Assembly (NCBI GenBank): GCA_036171275.1
Contig: JAVHQT010000042.1
Coordinates: 1 to 64,000, forward strand
DNA: 64,000 nucleotides
Source of the DNA: PALSA-1006 sp036171275
Lineage (GTDB): Bacteria; Pseudomonadota; Gammaproteobacteria; Burkholderiales; Gallionellaceae
Direction of reading: 5' to 3'
Positions 42,535-51,636 of this stretch are shown here, one piece after another. The notes beneath the pieces are model-generated. The model saw only the letters and a list, made by a program, of their open reading frames with translations, was not told the origin of the DNA and did no database searches. Position 1 is the stretch's first letter; each line of letters opens with the position of its first letter. The translations under genes and the position numbers were made by a program.

Positions 42535-44475
42535 ATGAAATACTTGTCTGTTGATCATGCAGCCCAAATGGTTGGAGTTTCCTCTGCCACGATAAGGAAC
42601 TGGGCGAAAGCGGGACATATTTCGCCAGTCAAGAAAGTGCCACTTGCTTTCTCCGAGTTGGAAGTATTGGGGCTTAGAAATCAATTGCGCTCTGGCGAAT
42701 TGCAAAAACTAAAAATACGAGCAAATAAGGCGCATTCTGAAGCAAGCGTTTTGCCCAATGAATACGCCTCAAATATTGCGCTGGTTAAAAATATTGAAGC
42801 GATTCTTGGCTTCGTACAGCAAGGTAAGCTTGATATTCAGGCTGTTCTTTTCACTGCTGCTTTACGTATTTTGGTGCTGGAAGGTGAGGTTGTTAAAAAG
42901 CCATCGGCGAGTCTTTTTGATTTAAATTCATTCACTGAGTGGAAGCGACAGGCAGTAAAAGCTGAAATTGAAAAGTGGTGTCATTTACTAACGGGCATTG
43001 AGCGTAAAGATTCGTACTTAGGCATTTATGACTTGGTTGCCACCACAGCAGAAGATGACTATCTTGGTTTGCTGTACCAATGCTTGTCTGCCGAGGGGCA
43101 AAAGTCGCTCGATGGTGCGTATTACACGCCTTCGGAAATTGTTAAAAACTCTCTGCAACAATTCGTGAGCGGAAATCACACCACTTTCCTAGATCCTTGT
43201 TGTGGCACTGGCAAGTATCTTACGGTCGCTGCCAAATTACTTCGACTTCAACCAGAAAATATTTACGGCTTTGATATTGATGCGGCAGCGACAAGGATTG
43301 CCCGCATTAACCTATTGATTATATTCAAGAATAAAGAATTTTCGCCCCATATTTATTGTTTAGATTCATTGAGCCATTTAGCGACAGGAGAGATGTTTTG
43401 TGAAACAAATAAACTGCTTGGCGCGGTAGATATTATTGCGACGAATCCACCTTGGGGTGCTCATAAAAATAGGGCATGTTCGCTTCAGGTTGCGAATCAA
43501 ATAAAGTCTGGCGAAACATTTGCTATGTTTTTGGCTAAAGCGATTTGTCTATTAAAAGAAGGAGGCGAACTTTCGTTTTTACTACCGGAATCCATCCTAA
43601 AAATTAGAACTCATGCCGACATTCGGCAAGTTATTTTAACGCAAGGACGCATCAAAAAAATCGTAAAGCTTGGGCGACCATTCACGGGCGTATTTACATC
43701 GGTCATTCGGATCGACTTCATCAAGGGAAAAGCAAATTCAGCCTGGCTGATTCCCATTGAAGAGAATGAAAAAATTGCCTATGTTGAGCAGGGGCGATTT
43801 CTTTCCAATGATTATTATGCGTTTGATATCAATGTGACTAGCCATGAAGAAACTTTGTTAAATAAAATCTATGCGATTACCCACGTAACCTTAGCTAATA
43901 ATGCTGATTGGGCGCTTGGTGTTGTAACAGGGAACAATAAAAAATTTATTTTAGAGCATTGCGTTTCTGAATCTGAGGCAATTTTTCGCGGCACAGATAT
44001 TCAACCATACAAATTAGGCGAACCACGATCTTTTGTCCACTTTTTGCCAGCCAATTTTCAGCAAGTTGCGCCAGAACGTTTTTTTAGATTGCCGGAAAAA
44101 TTAGTTTATCGCTTTATTTCAAAAACCTTAGTTTTCGCTTATGACGATAAGCAACAATTAACACTGAACAGTGCAAATATTTTAGTGCCACGCATACCTA
44201 ATATGAGCATAAAAGTGGCGCTTGCTTATTTGAACTCCAGTGTTTTTCAGTACCTATTCAAAAAGAAATTTTCCACACATAAAGTTTTACGCGGTGATTT
44301 GGAAAAGCTGCCCTTTCCAATATTGGCACGGGAAGTTCATGACAAAATTGAGGTAATGGTTGAGGCAGTTTTAGCTGGGAGTGATGTAGTTAAAGAATTG
44401 GACGAATATATTTTTTCAACATTTAATCTTTTAAACCAAGAGATTTTACTAATTAAGGATGAAGTAACTCATTGA
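42535..44475 (+). CDS. Type II N6-adenine DNA methyltransferase with N-terminal HTH
   Basis: This 646-aa protein begins with a MerR/excisionase-like HTH (DHAAQMVGVSSATIRNWAKAG, residues 7-27), then a helical linker. The methylase domain follows: GAYYTPSEIV (194-203), SAM motif DPCCGTG (220-226) and the catalytic NPPWG (304-308), which marks adenine-N6 methylation of the gamma class. The C-terminal 200 residues should recognise the target. It is probably the modification half of a restriction system, as the next gene starts one base later. The HTH may control its own expression. The recognition sequence is unknown. Confidence 0.9.
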   Translation: MKYLSVDHAAQMVGVSSATIRNWAKAGHISPVKKVPLAFSELEVLGLRNQLRSGELQKLKIRANKAHSEASVLPNEYASNIALVKNIEAILGFVQQGKLDIQAVLFTAALRILVLEGEVVKKPSASLFDLNSFTEWKRQAVKAEIEKWCHLLTGIERKDSYLGIYDLVATTAEDDYLGLLYQCLSAEGQKSLDGAYYTPSEIVKNSLQQFVSGNHTTFLDPCCGTGKYLTVAAKLLRLQPENIYGFDIDAAATRIARINLLIIFKNKEFSPHIYCLDSLSHLATGEMFCETNKLLGAVDIIATNPPWGAHKNRACSLQVANQIKSGETFAMFLAKAICLLKEGGELSFLLPESILKIRTHADIRQVILTQGRIKKIVKLGRPFTGVFTSVIRIDFIKGKANSAWLIPIEENEKIAYVEQGRFLSNDYYAFDINVTSHEETLLNKIYAITHVTLANNADWALGVVTGNNKKFILEHCVSESEAIFRGTDIQPYKLGEPRSFVHFLPANFQQVAPERFFRLPEKLVYRFISKTLVFAYDDKQQLTLNSANILVPRIPNMSIKVALAYLNSSVFQYLFKKKFSTHKVLRGDLEKLPFPILAREVHDKIEVMVEAVLAGSDVVKELDEYIFSTFNLLNQEILLIKDEVTH

Positions 44476-44476
44476 T

Positions 44477-45202
44477 ATGGAACAGTTGAAAACAAAACTA
44501 ATGATGCTTGTGCGGGCACTTGAAGCAGAAAAACACGATGACATCATGCAGCGATTGGATGATTTAGTATCTGTTTATCCATTTAATGAGTATGAGTTTT
44601 TGATTTCATCGTTGATGGGGTATCAAAAAATTTCTGTCGATGACTACTATGAACTTAGGGATGATTACATTGCGAGGAATATGTTCATGTATGTCTTTGA
44701 AATCAGTGCGCCAAGAGGGTTTGGCGAAGCGTGGGCTCAAGGGCATTTGAAAGAAATATGTCCTGAGTTAATAAAGCCGACGAAAAAATTAGACCCTGCA
44801 TATTCTGGACAATATGACTTCTTCTTGGACGGACAAATTCGCATTGAGGTGAAGGCATCCAGAGCAGTTGATTTCGATAGTCGAGAGGCGTTATATGTCA
44901 AAGCATTATCTTCAGATTCACAATTACGTTTTGACATGAATTTTCAACAAGTTAAACCCGCTTGCTGTGATGTGTTTATTTGGGTCGGTGTTTGGCGCGA
45001 TGTTATTCGTTATTGGGTAATTGCCTCAAACGAGGTCGCAAAGAATAAATACTACTCAACTGGACAGCACAGAGGAAATACAGGAGAAGGTCAAATACAT
45101 CTCAAAGACGATAATATAGGCGAATTTGTACAGTTTGAATCTGCTCCAAGACTTCTGTTAGACAAAATTCGTATGGCGTATAAACGGCAAAAAGGCGAAT
45201 AA
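44477..45202 (+). CDS. Probable type II restriction endonuclease
   Basis: This 241-aa protein has a PD-(D/E)XK core: YDFFLDGQIRIEVKAS with D114 and E124-V-K126. The N-terminal 100 residues are helical and the rest mixed. Together with the adjacent methyltransferase it forms a complete R-M pair in the order M then R, with only one base between. I cannot assign its subtype or site. It ends 26 bp before pyrC'. Confidence 0.8.
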   Translation: MEQLKTKLMMLVRALEAEKHDDIMQRLDDLVSVYPFNEYEFLISSLMGYQKISVDDYYELRDDYIARNMFMYVFEISAPRGFGEAWAQGHLKEICPELIKPTKKLDPAYSGQYDFFLDGQIRIEVKASRAVDFDSREALYVKALSSDSQLRFDMNFQQVKPACCDVFIWVGVWRDVIRYWVIASNEVAKNKYYSTGQHRGNTGEGQIHLKDDNIGEFVQFESAPRLLLDKIRMAYKRQKGE

Positions 45203-45228
45203 TTTCGCTGGTTGATAAAGGTGCTTTT

Positions 45229-46506
45229 GTGAACATTCAAATTAAAAATGGTCGCCTGATCGACCCAAAGAATCAGCTTGATGCAGTGCAAGATATTTTC
45301 ATCGTTGGACAGCGCATTGCTGCGCTTGGCGATGCGCCACCGGACTTTGTTGCAGAGCAAGTAATTGATGCCAAAGGCTTAATTGTGATGCCCGGTTTGG
45401 TAGACGTGGCGGCGCGCTTGCGTGAGCCCGGTTACGAATATCGCGCCACCTTGGAGTCCGAAATGGATGCTGCAATGGCGGGTGGCGTGACTTCCTTATC
45501 TTGTCCACCGGACACCGACCCGCCGTTGGATGAACCCGGCTTGGTGGAAATGTTGAAACATCGTGCTCGCTTGTTGAATAAAGCGCGCGTGTTTCCCGCC
45601 GGTGCGCTGACTTACGGTTTAAAAGGCACGGAATTAACCGAAATGGTTGAGCTGACCGAGGCAGGCTGCAAAGTGTTCAGCCAAGCCGACACACCGTTGA
45701 CCGACACGCGCGTGTTAATGCGCGCCATGCAATATGCTGCCACGTTCGGTTATCGCGTCTGGTTGCGCCCGCAAGATGCGTTTCTCGCCAAAGACGGCGT
45801 GGCGCATGACGGCGAAGTGGCAACTCGTTTGGGCTTGCCCGCCATTCCGGTGATTGCCGAAACCATTGCACTTTCTACCATGCTGAAATTGGCGCGCGAA
45901 ACCGGCGTGAAGCTGCATATCTGCCGAATCTCCAGCGCTGAAGGCGTGGAAATGGTGCGCGTTGCTAAACGTGAAGGCTTGCCGGTAACGTGCGATGTAT
46001 CGATGAATCACGTGCATTTAACTGAGATTGACATTGGGTTTTTTGATGCGAATTGCCATTTAATGCCGCCGTTACGTAGTCTGCGCGATCGCGATGCCTT
46101 ACGCGTTGGTTTGCTGGACGGCACGATTGACGCAATTTGTTCGAACCATTCTCCGGTAGATGAAGACGCTAAACAACTGCCATTTTATGAGGCAGAAGCA
46201 GGCGCAACCGGCATGGAATTGTTGTTGCCGTTGGTGTTGAAATGGGCGGAACAAAGCCAGTTACCTTTATTGCCTGCGTTAGCGAAAGTCACCTGCAATC
46301 CGGCGCAATTGCTGGGGGTAAAAACAGGGCATTTGTCGATTGGCGCACACGCGGATGTGTGTATTTTTGATCCATTCCAGATTTGGAAAGTGCAAGCTAG
46401 CGCATTAAAAAGCCAAGGAAAAAATACGCCTTTTAATGGTTACACCCTGCAAGGGCGAGTTCAATACACCATCGTCGAAGGTCAAATAGCGTATCAAATA
46501 GCCTGA
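45229..46506 (+). CDS. pyrC': Inactive dihydroorotase-like subunit PyrC'
   Basis: This 425-aa amidohydrolase-fold protein lies at the normal place after pyrB but has lost key metal ligands. The HxH motif of true PyrC is replaced by DVAARLREPG, and the later histidine segments read ICRISSAEG and CSNHSPVDED. Such non-catalytic PyrC' proteins bind PyrB and hold it in a large complex in pseudomonads and betaproteobacteria. It starts at GTG 45229, inside the right repeat copy, with AAAGGTG upstream. It suggests a true dihydroorotase elsewhere in the genome. Confidence 0.88.
   Translation: MNIQIKNGRLIDPKNQLDAVQDIFIVGQRIAALGDAPPDFVAEQVIDAKGLIVMPGLVDVAARLREPGYEYRATLESEMDAAMAGGVTSLSCPPDTDPPLDEPGLVEMLKHRARLLNKARVFPAGALTYGLKGTELTEMVELTEAGCKVFSQADTPLTDTRVLMRAMQYAATFGYRVWLRPQDAFLAKDGVAHDGEVATRLGLPAIPVIAETIALSTMLKLARETGVKLHICRISSAEGVEMVRVAKREGLPVTCDVSMNHVHLTEIDIGFFDANCHLMPPLRSLRDRDALRVGLLDGTIDAICSNHSPVDEDAKQLPFYEAEAGATGMELLLPLVLKWAEQSQLPLLPALAKVTCNPAQLLGVKTGHLSIGAHADVCIFDPFQIWKVQASALKSQGKNTPFNGYTLQGRVQYTIVEGQIAYQIA
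45230..45241 (+). repeat. Right copy of the 12-bp direct repeat at the R-M insertion
   Basis: TGAACATTCAAA is identical to 42506-42517. It is the beginning of pyrC' here. The 2.7-kb R-M module lies exactly between the two copies. Confidence 0.9.
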
Positions 46507-46588
46507 CAGCACCGCTAAAAATAAAATTGACTTTGCGCTGTTGCGTTTAGCTTAGGGCTCACCCCGAACAGAATAAATTAGCGCTTGC

Positions 46589-47776
46589 TTAGCTTTGCCC
46601 AATAATGTTTTTAAGCTCAGTCGCACGTCCGAACAACCAGCCTTGCCCAAAATTGCAATTCAGTTTGAGCAGATGGGCGCGTTCTACTTCTTCTTCAATT
46701 CCTTCTGCGACCACATCCATGTTGAGCGAGTGCGCAAGCTGAATGGACGAATTGACGATTTCTCGACTTTGCGCCGAGGTTAGCATGGTGCGGGTAAAGG
46801 ACAGGTCAATTTTCAGTGTGCCGATTGGATAGCGATGCAGTGTTTGCAAAGACGAGTGCCCCGTTCCAAAATCATCAATCGCTAATTGGCTGCCAAACTG
46901 AGTCAGTTGACTGAGCACGTCGAAGGCTAATTGCGGATTGTTGATCATTACCGTTTCGGTGAGTTCCAATTTCAGTTCGCTGCTGGGCATAGCGAACTCG
47001 CTCAAAATGGCTTTTACTTGAGCGACAAAATCACTTCCGGTCAGTTGCGAAGGCGACATATTGACGCTGACAAAGGGTTTGGCAAGGGAGATGCTTCTTC
47101 GCAATGCAGGCCAATCTCGGCAGGCGCGGCGCAATGTCCACAAGCCTAATTCGCGAATTTGTCCGGTTTGTTCTGCCAGCCACAAAAAATCCATGGGTGA
47201 GACTAAACCTTGGGTTGGGTGGTGCCAGCGAATCAGCGCTTCGTAACCGGCAACGTGTCCGGTCGAAAGTTCACAGATCGGTTGATAAAATAATTGGAAT
47301 TCGTCATTGCTTAACGCGTGCAGGATGTCATGTGCCAGGGTTAATTTTTCGGTTGCTTCGCCTCGAATGGCTTTATGTTTGCTACTCATGGCGACGTGTT
47401 CGGTTTTTTGTTGCGCGCTGCTTGCCTGCAAAGCGCTGCTTTTGCTGCGATACCGCTCTAAAATCACCAATAATAAATGGCGTACGATTGGGTCGGTTTT
47501 TTCGAGTAATTCGTTCACCATGCTCCGTTGAATGAGAATCAAAACGACTTTTTCTTGTGCTCGCGCGGTGGCAGTGCGGGGTTGATGGTCAATTAGCGCC
47601 ACTTCGCCAAACAGCTCATGACTGCCAATAATGTTGACGCGCTGCGGTAATCCGTTGACGGTAGCAATAATTTCAACCGTGCCAGATTCAATTAGATAGG
47701 CGCAATTCCCTTCGTCCCCTTCATTAAAAATGAGGGTGCCGGCTTCAAAAATTTGACGATTAAGATGGTTTAACAT
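46589..47776 (-). CDS. Cyclic-nucleotide-binding plus EAL phosphodiesterase
   Basis: This 395-aa protein has an N-terminal cNMP-binding domain (LIFNEGDEGNCAYLIESGTV, ELFGEVALIDHQPRTATA, with the RTAT phosphate-binding part) and a C-terminal EAL domain. Catalytic residues are present: EALIRW, LELTETV, IDDFGTGHSS and VAEGIEEE. It probably degrades cyclic di-GMP under control of a cyclic nucleotide. No membrane segment. It is between pyrC' and a DUF4149 gene. Confidence 0.92.
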   Translation of the reverse strand: MLNHLNRQIFEAGTLIFNEGDEGNCAYLIESGTVEIIATVNGLPQRVNIIGSHELFGEVALIDHQPRTATARAQEKVVLILIQRSMVNELLEKTDPIVRHLLLVILERYRSKSSALQASSAQQKTEHVAMSSKHKAIRGEATEKLTLAHDILHALSNDEFQLFYQPICELSTGHVAGYEALIRWHHPTQGLVSPMDFLWLAEQTGQIRELGLWTLRRACRDWPALRRSISLAKPFVSVNMSPSQLTGSDFVAQVKAILSEFAMPSSELKLELTETVMINNPQLAFDVLSQLTQFGSQLAIDDFGTGHSSLQTLHRYPIGTLKIDLSFTRTMLTSAQSREIVNSSIQLAHSLNMDVVAEGIEEEVERAHLLKLNCNFGQGWLFGRATELKNIIGQS

Positions 47777-47808
47777 ACGTCTTTCCTAAAGGATTGGGTT
47801 CGTTATAA

Positions 47809-48267
47809 CTATATGATTTTATTGAATATTATTAGCAGTCGAATGCCAAGTATGCTATTGATTAAATACACGATGCTGGCGATGCCATGCCATTGTTTAA
47901 ACTGGCCAGCCAATGCGCTTTGCAAAATGTCGAGTGGAGCAACGTGCGCTTTAAGCGCAAGCATGTAAGGTTGGATGCCAAACTGGGCAACTAAAATTAA
48001 CATGAGCATGGCGGCGATTAAACGAAAGGGTGCATTTTCCCAGACCATTTTGCCGTGTTGCACCGCTTGCCATGCTAATAAATAACTGGCGCAAACAATG
48101 CCTAACCACGCCATATTGCTTAACAGTTGTCCGGCTAACAAGCCGGCTAATTGCCGATCGCTTAAGCGGTGAAAAAGTTCGGGCACGGCTAAATAAGCGG
48201 TTGTCCACATTCCACCTAGCCACAGCGTTAAACAGACTTGGGCAAGTTGTTGCGGGATCGCGTTCAT
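47809..48267 (-). CDS. DUF4149 membrane protein
   Basis: This 152-aa protein has four hydrophobic helices (about residues 8-27, 50-68, 80-100 and 128-148) and the DUF4149 features LWLGGMWTTAYLAVPELF. Function is unknown. Its start overlaps the dsbC stop, so they share an operon with the ubi hydroxylase. An IHF-like motif lies in the 3' end region at 47806-47818. Confidence 0.85.
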   Translation of the reverse strand: MNAIPQQLAQVCLTLWLGGMWTTAYLAVPELFHRLSDRQLAGLLAGQLLSNMAWLGIVCASYLLAWQAVQHGKMVWENAPFRLIAAMLMLILVAQFGIQPYMLALKAHVAPLDILQSALAGQFKQWHGIASIVYLINSILGIRLLIIFNKII

Positions 48268-48974
48268 GGGTTGAGTTGCAGCGCTTTTTCTAATTCAGGT
48301 GCAGGCAAGTAGCCTGGATTGATCACGCCGTTGGCAAATACCAGTGCGGGCGTGCCATTCACTTTCAATTTTTTACCCAGCGCTAGCAGTGTTTGAGTGG
48401 GGGCGTTACATGCAGCAGACCTGGGCATTTCTCCTTGTAACATCAAGTTATCCCAGGCTTTGATGGGATCGGTGCTGCACCAGATGGCTTGCACTTTTTC
48501 GGCCGAACCTTGAAAAATCGGGTACATAAAAATATACAAAGTAATGTCGTTGACGCTTTGTAATTCATGCTCTAATTTTTTGCAGTAACCGCAATTCGGG
48601 TCGGTGAAATAAGCGAGTTTGCGTTGCCCATTACCTTTAATTTTCTTCAGCGCAATTTGAAACGGCAAGCCCTTGAAATCAATGGCAAACAGTTTTCGGC
48701 TGCGCGCTTCGGTGAGATTGCTGCGTGTTTTAAGATCAAACAATCCGCCATTGATTAAGTATTGCCCTGTTTTGTCGGTATAAAAAATTTGCTCCTCGGT
48801 GACGACTTCAAACAATCCATCAATCGGTGATTTATTGACTTGCATGATCTGTCCGAGGTGAGGGGCGAGCATTTTTTTGAGTTGCGTGGCAGTGGGCGTG
48901 TCGGCAGCCTGTGCCAATGAGAAACTCAGCACAAGTCCGGCTAGGGTTTGCAGCAGCGAGCGTATTTTTAACAT
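48264..48974 (-). CDS. dsbC: Periplasmic disulfide isomerase DsbC
   Basis: This 236-aa protein has a signal peptide (residues 1-23, ending in AQA), an N-terminal dimerisation domain and a thioredoxin fold with the CGYC active site in FTDPNCGYCKKLEHEL. It corrects wrong disulfide bonds in the periplasm. The cis-Pro loop is in VNGTPALVF. Two further cysteines around WCST and SAACNA match the structural pair. It starts one base after the hydroxylase stop. Confidence 0.95.
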   Translation of the reverse strand: MLKIRSLLQTLAGLVLSFSLAQAADTPTATQLKKMLAPHLGQIMQVNKSPIDGLFEVVTEEQIFYTDKTGQYLINGGLFDLKTRSNLTEARSRKLFAIDFKGLPFQIALKKIKGNGQRKLAYFTDPNCGYCKKLEHELQSVNDITLYIFMYPIFQGSAEKVQAIWCSTDPIKAWDNLMLQGEMPRSAACNAPTQTLLALGKKLKVNGTPALVFANGVINPGYLPAPELEKALQLNP

Positions 48975-50135
48975 TTAATTGAGGGCGTGACGTGCCAGTA
49001 ATTTTTTGACAGGAGAGAAATGATTGGTGGCGCGCATACCTAAATTTCGCAAGGGTCGCAAAAACATATTCTCGTTGATAAACAGGTGCTTAAGACTGTC
49101 TGTCATCAGTTGCATCGACAAAATATCCGCCTGGCGTGCTTGTTCGTAACGACGTAAAAATGCTAAATCACCACAGTCGCTGGGTGTTTCTTGCAATCGT
49201 TTCGCCAATTCACGCACATCTCGAAAGCCTAAATTGACGCCTTGACCGGCCAAAGGATGGACATTGTGCGCTGCGTCACCCACCAAGGCTAAACGCGCTT
49301 GAGTGATATGTGCCAAATTCAGCACGCGTAACGCAAAAGCCGAGGGCGGTGTAATGACCGTTAACTCACCCAACTTGCCATGCGATGCAGCGGATACGTC
49401 TGCGCACAGCGCTTCGTGCGAAAGGGCTAATAATTCAGCTGCTTTGTCTGGCCTGACTGACCAGACAATTGACACGCGTTTTCCTGGCAAGGGCAGCAAC
49501 GCTAAAATACCATCTGGCGTAAACCATTGATGCGCAATGCCGTGATGGGCTTTGCTGGTGGCAAAATTGGCAACTAAGCCATGTTGTTGATAGGGAGTCG
49601 GCACTTCGGGCATGTCAGCTTGTTGCCGCACCCAAGAATCTCGGCCGTCTGCGCCCACAATCAGTTTGGCTTTAATTTCTCGCCCATCTTGCAGGGTGAG
49701 TTGCGCGCTTTCGGCGGTGCGAACTAATGAAACGCAGCGGGCGGGGTTGAATAAAGTGAGATTTTTTTGCGTGAGCAATTCGTCCCACACGGCTTTTTGC
49801 AGTAAGCGACTTTCTAAAATAAAGGTCAATTCAGGTGCGCCGATTTCATACGCGCTGAAATCAAGCTCAGCGCCCGCATCGCCAAATATCCGCATTTCTT
49901 CCACTGGCTGTACGCGGCTTAAATCCAGTTTTTGCCATGCGCCATAGTCGCGCAAAAAATCGACATTGCCGGGGGTGATGGCGTAAACGCGGCTGTCCCA
50001 ATTGTCTGCCTCGCTGGGCAAACAGGGAGTGGCTTGTCCTTCAATCAAGGCGAGGCTGAGTCCGCTCTCTTTTAGCGCAGCGGCTAAACTTGCTCCCACC
50101 AATCCGCCCCCGACAATAACGACATCGAATTCCAT
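48975..50135 (-). CDS. ubi: UbiH/UbiF/VisC-family FAD hydroxylase
   Basis: This 386-aa FAD monooxygenase acts on the ring in ubiquinone synthesis. It has the Rossmann motif VVIVGGGLVGASLAAAL, VGADGRDSWVRQQ and GDAAHNVHPLAGQGVNLGFRD. The start at 50135 follows GAGG; a longer frame to 50189 has no SD. UbiH, UbiI and UbiF cannot be distinguished by eye. It heads an operon with dsbC and the DUF4149 gene. Confidence 0.92.
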   Translation of the reverse strand: MEFDVVIVGGGLVGASLAAALKESGLSLALIEGQATPCLPSEADNWDSRVYAITPGNVDFLRDYGAWQKLDLSRVQPVEEMRIFGDAGAELDFSAYEIGAPELTFILESRLLQKAVWDELLTQKNLTLFNPARCVSLVRTAESAQLTLQDGREIKAKLIVGADGRDSWVRQQADMPEVPTPYQQHGLVANFATSKAHHGIAHQWFTPDGILALLPLPGKRVSIVWSVRPDKAAELLALSHEALCADVSAASHGKLGELTVITPPSAFALRVLNLAHITQARLALVGDAAHNVHPLAGQGVNLGFRDVRELAKRLQETPSDCGDLAFLRRYEQARQADILSMQLMTDSLKHLFINENMFLRPLRNLGMRATNHFSPVKKLLARHALN

Positions 50136-50229
50136 GATTTTTCCTCGATAAAAATTTGGCGGCATAATAGCACGGGCTAGTTGCTTCATTTATAATCGCC
50201 GCCCTTTCAAGTCTCACCAAATTAACTTC

Positions 50230-51237
50230 ATGCAAATTGGCCCCTACCGCTTAAAAAATAACCTGATTGTTGCGCCCATGGCTGGCGTAACCGATCGGCC
50301 TTTCCGCATGTTATGCAAACAGATGGGCGCGGGTATGGCGGTGAGCGAGATGGTGGCCTCGAATTCCTTGCTATATGGCTCGGAAAAAACCAAGCGCCGC
50401 GCGAATCATGAAGGCGAGGTTGACCCGATTTCCGTGCAAATTCTAGGTGCGGAAGCCACAATGTTGGCGGCCGCTGCACGGCATAATGTGGATCACGGCG
50501 CGCAAATTATCGACATCAACATGGGCTGTCCGGCTAAGAAAATTTGCAATGTGCTAGCCGGGTCGGCGTTGTTAAAAAATGAAATTTTGGTTGGGCAATT
50601 ATTAGAAGCGGTGGTCGCGGCAGTGGGCGTGCCGGTGACGCTGAAGATTCGCACCGGCTGGGATAAACTCAATCGCAACGCGGTGACGATTGCCCGCATT
50701 GCCGAAGCTAGCGGCATTCAGGCGTTGGCGATTCATGGTCGAACCCGCGCTTGCGCTTACACGGGCGATGCGGAATACGACACCATTCGCGCCGTGAAAG
50801 CAGCGGTGCGCATTCCAATTATCGCCAACGGCGATATCACCACGCCAGAAAAAGCGCGTTTTGTGTTGCAACACACGGGCGCAGATGCGCTGATGATTGG
50901 TCGCGCGGCGCAAGGTCGCCCGTGGATATTCCGCGAAATCGAACATTTTTTGCAGACAGGCGTACATTTACCACCGCCTACGGTGACAGAAATTCAGCGC
51001 GTTTTGCTCGACCATATCGAATCGTTATATGCGTTTTATGGCGAACACACTGGCTTACGCGTGGCACGTAAGCACATTTCTTGGTACACCCGTGGCTTGC
51101 CCGGCTCGGCCGCGTTTCGTCACCGAATGAATGAATTGGATGGGCGCGCGGAACAATGGCGCGCCGTGAATGAGTTTTTTGATGCGCAATTGCAACAAGG
51201 CGCGCATCTGCACTATGAAAAGGATGCAGTGGTATGA
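50230..51237 (+). CDS. dusB: tRNA-dihydrouridine synthase B
   Basis: This 335-aa flavoenzyme reduces uridines in tRNA. It has APMAGVTDRPFRML, DINMGCPAKKICN with the catalytic cysteine, IHGRTRACAYTGDA and MIGRAAQGRPWIFRE. It overlaps fis by 4 bp, the classic dusB-fis operon of proteobacteria, in which dusB affects fis expression. The divergent ubi gene starts about 95 bp away. Confidence 0.96.
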   Translation: MQIGPYRLKNNLIVAPMAGVTDRPFRMLCKQMGAGMAVSEMVASNSLLYGSEKTKRRANHEGEVDPISVQILGAEATMLAAAARHNVDHGAQIIDINMGCPAKKICNVLAGSALLKNEILVGQLLEAVVAAVGVPVTLKIRTGWDKLNRNAVTIARIAEASGIQALAIHGRTRACAYTGDAEYDTIRAVKAAVRIPIIANGDITTPEKARFVLQHTGADALMIGRAAQGRPWIFREIEHFLQTGVHLPPPTVTEIQRVLLDHIESLYAFYGEHTGLRVARKHISWYTRGLPGSAAFRHRMNELDGRAEQWRAVNEFFDAQLQQGAHLHYEKDAVV

Positions 51238-51485
51238 CTCAACACCCAATCAATGAAAATGAAATTTCAGCGCATGTTAGAGAATCAATAGTCAATTATT
51301 TCAAAGACTTGGATGGTGAAGAGCCAATTTGCACCATGTACGACATGGTGATGAATTGTGTAGAAAAGCCCTTGCTGGAAGTGGTGTTGACACACGTTGA
51401 GGGAAATCAAACCCGCGCAGCGAATTTGCTCGGCTTAAATCGTAATACTTTGCGTAAGAAAATGACGCAACACGGATTGTCTTAA
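51234..51485 (+). CDS. fis: Nucleoid protein Fis
   Basis: This 83-aa protein has the C-terminal HTH of Fis: VLTHVEGNQTRAANLLGLNR followed by NTLRKKM. The N-terminal part is short, as in many beta- and gammaproteobacteria. Fis controls stable RNA promoters and DNA topology and also assists site-specific recombination. It is cotranscribed with dusB. Confidence 0.95.
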   Translation: MTQHPINENEISAHVRESIVNYFKDLDGEEPICTMYDMVMNCVEKPLLEVVLTHVEGNQTRAANLLGLNRNTLRKKMTQHGLS

Positions 51486-51520
51486 ACCGAGATAATCCAT
51501 TAGGAAAATTGGATCAAATG

Positions 51521-51585
51521 AAACCGTTCGTGGTGAGCTTGTCGAACCATGAACACCCCTTCGACAGGCTCAGGGCGAACGGTTT
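51521..51585. repeat. REP-like palindrome between fis and purH
   Basis: The arms are AAACCGTTCGTGGTGAGC (51521 on) and its inverse ending CGAACGGTTT (51585), 26 bp each with 22 matching positions around a 13-base loop. Its CCTTCGACAGGCTCAGG core is a widely distributed proteobacterial repeat. It is the best-preserved copy in this window; others are decayed. Confidence 0.8.
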
Positions 51586-51636
51586 TGAGGTAAGGGATTA
51601 TTTGAGTTAAAACTTATTTTAAAAAAGGAAAATACT

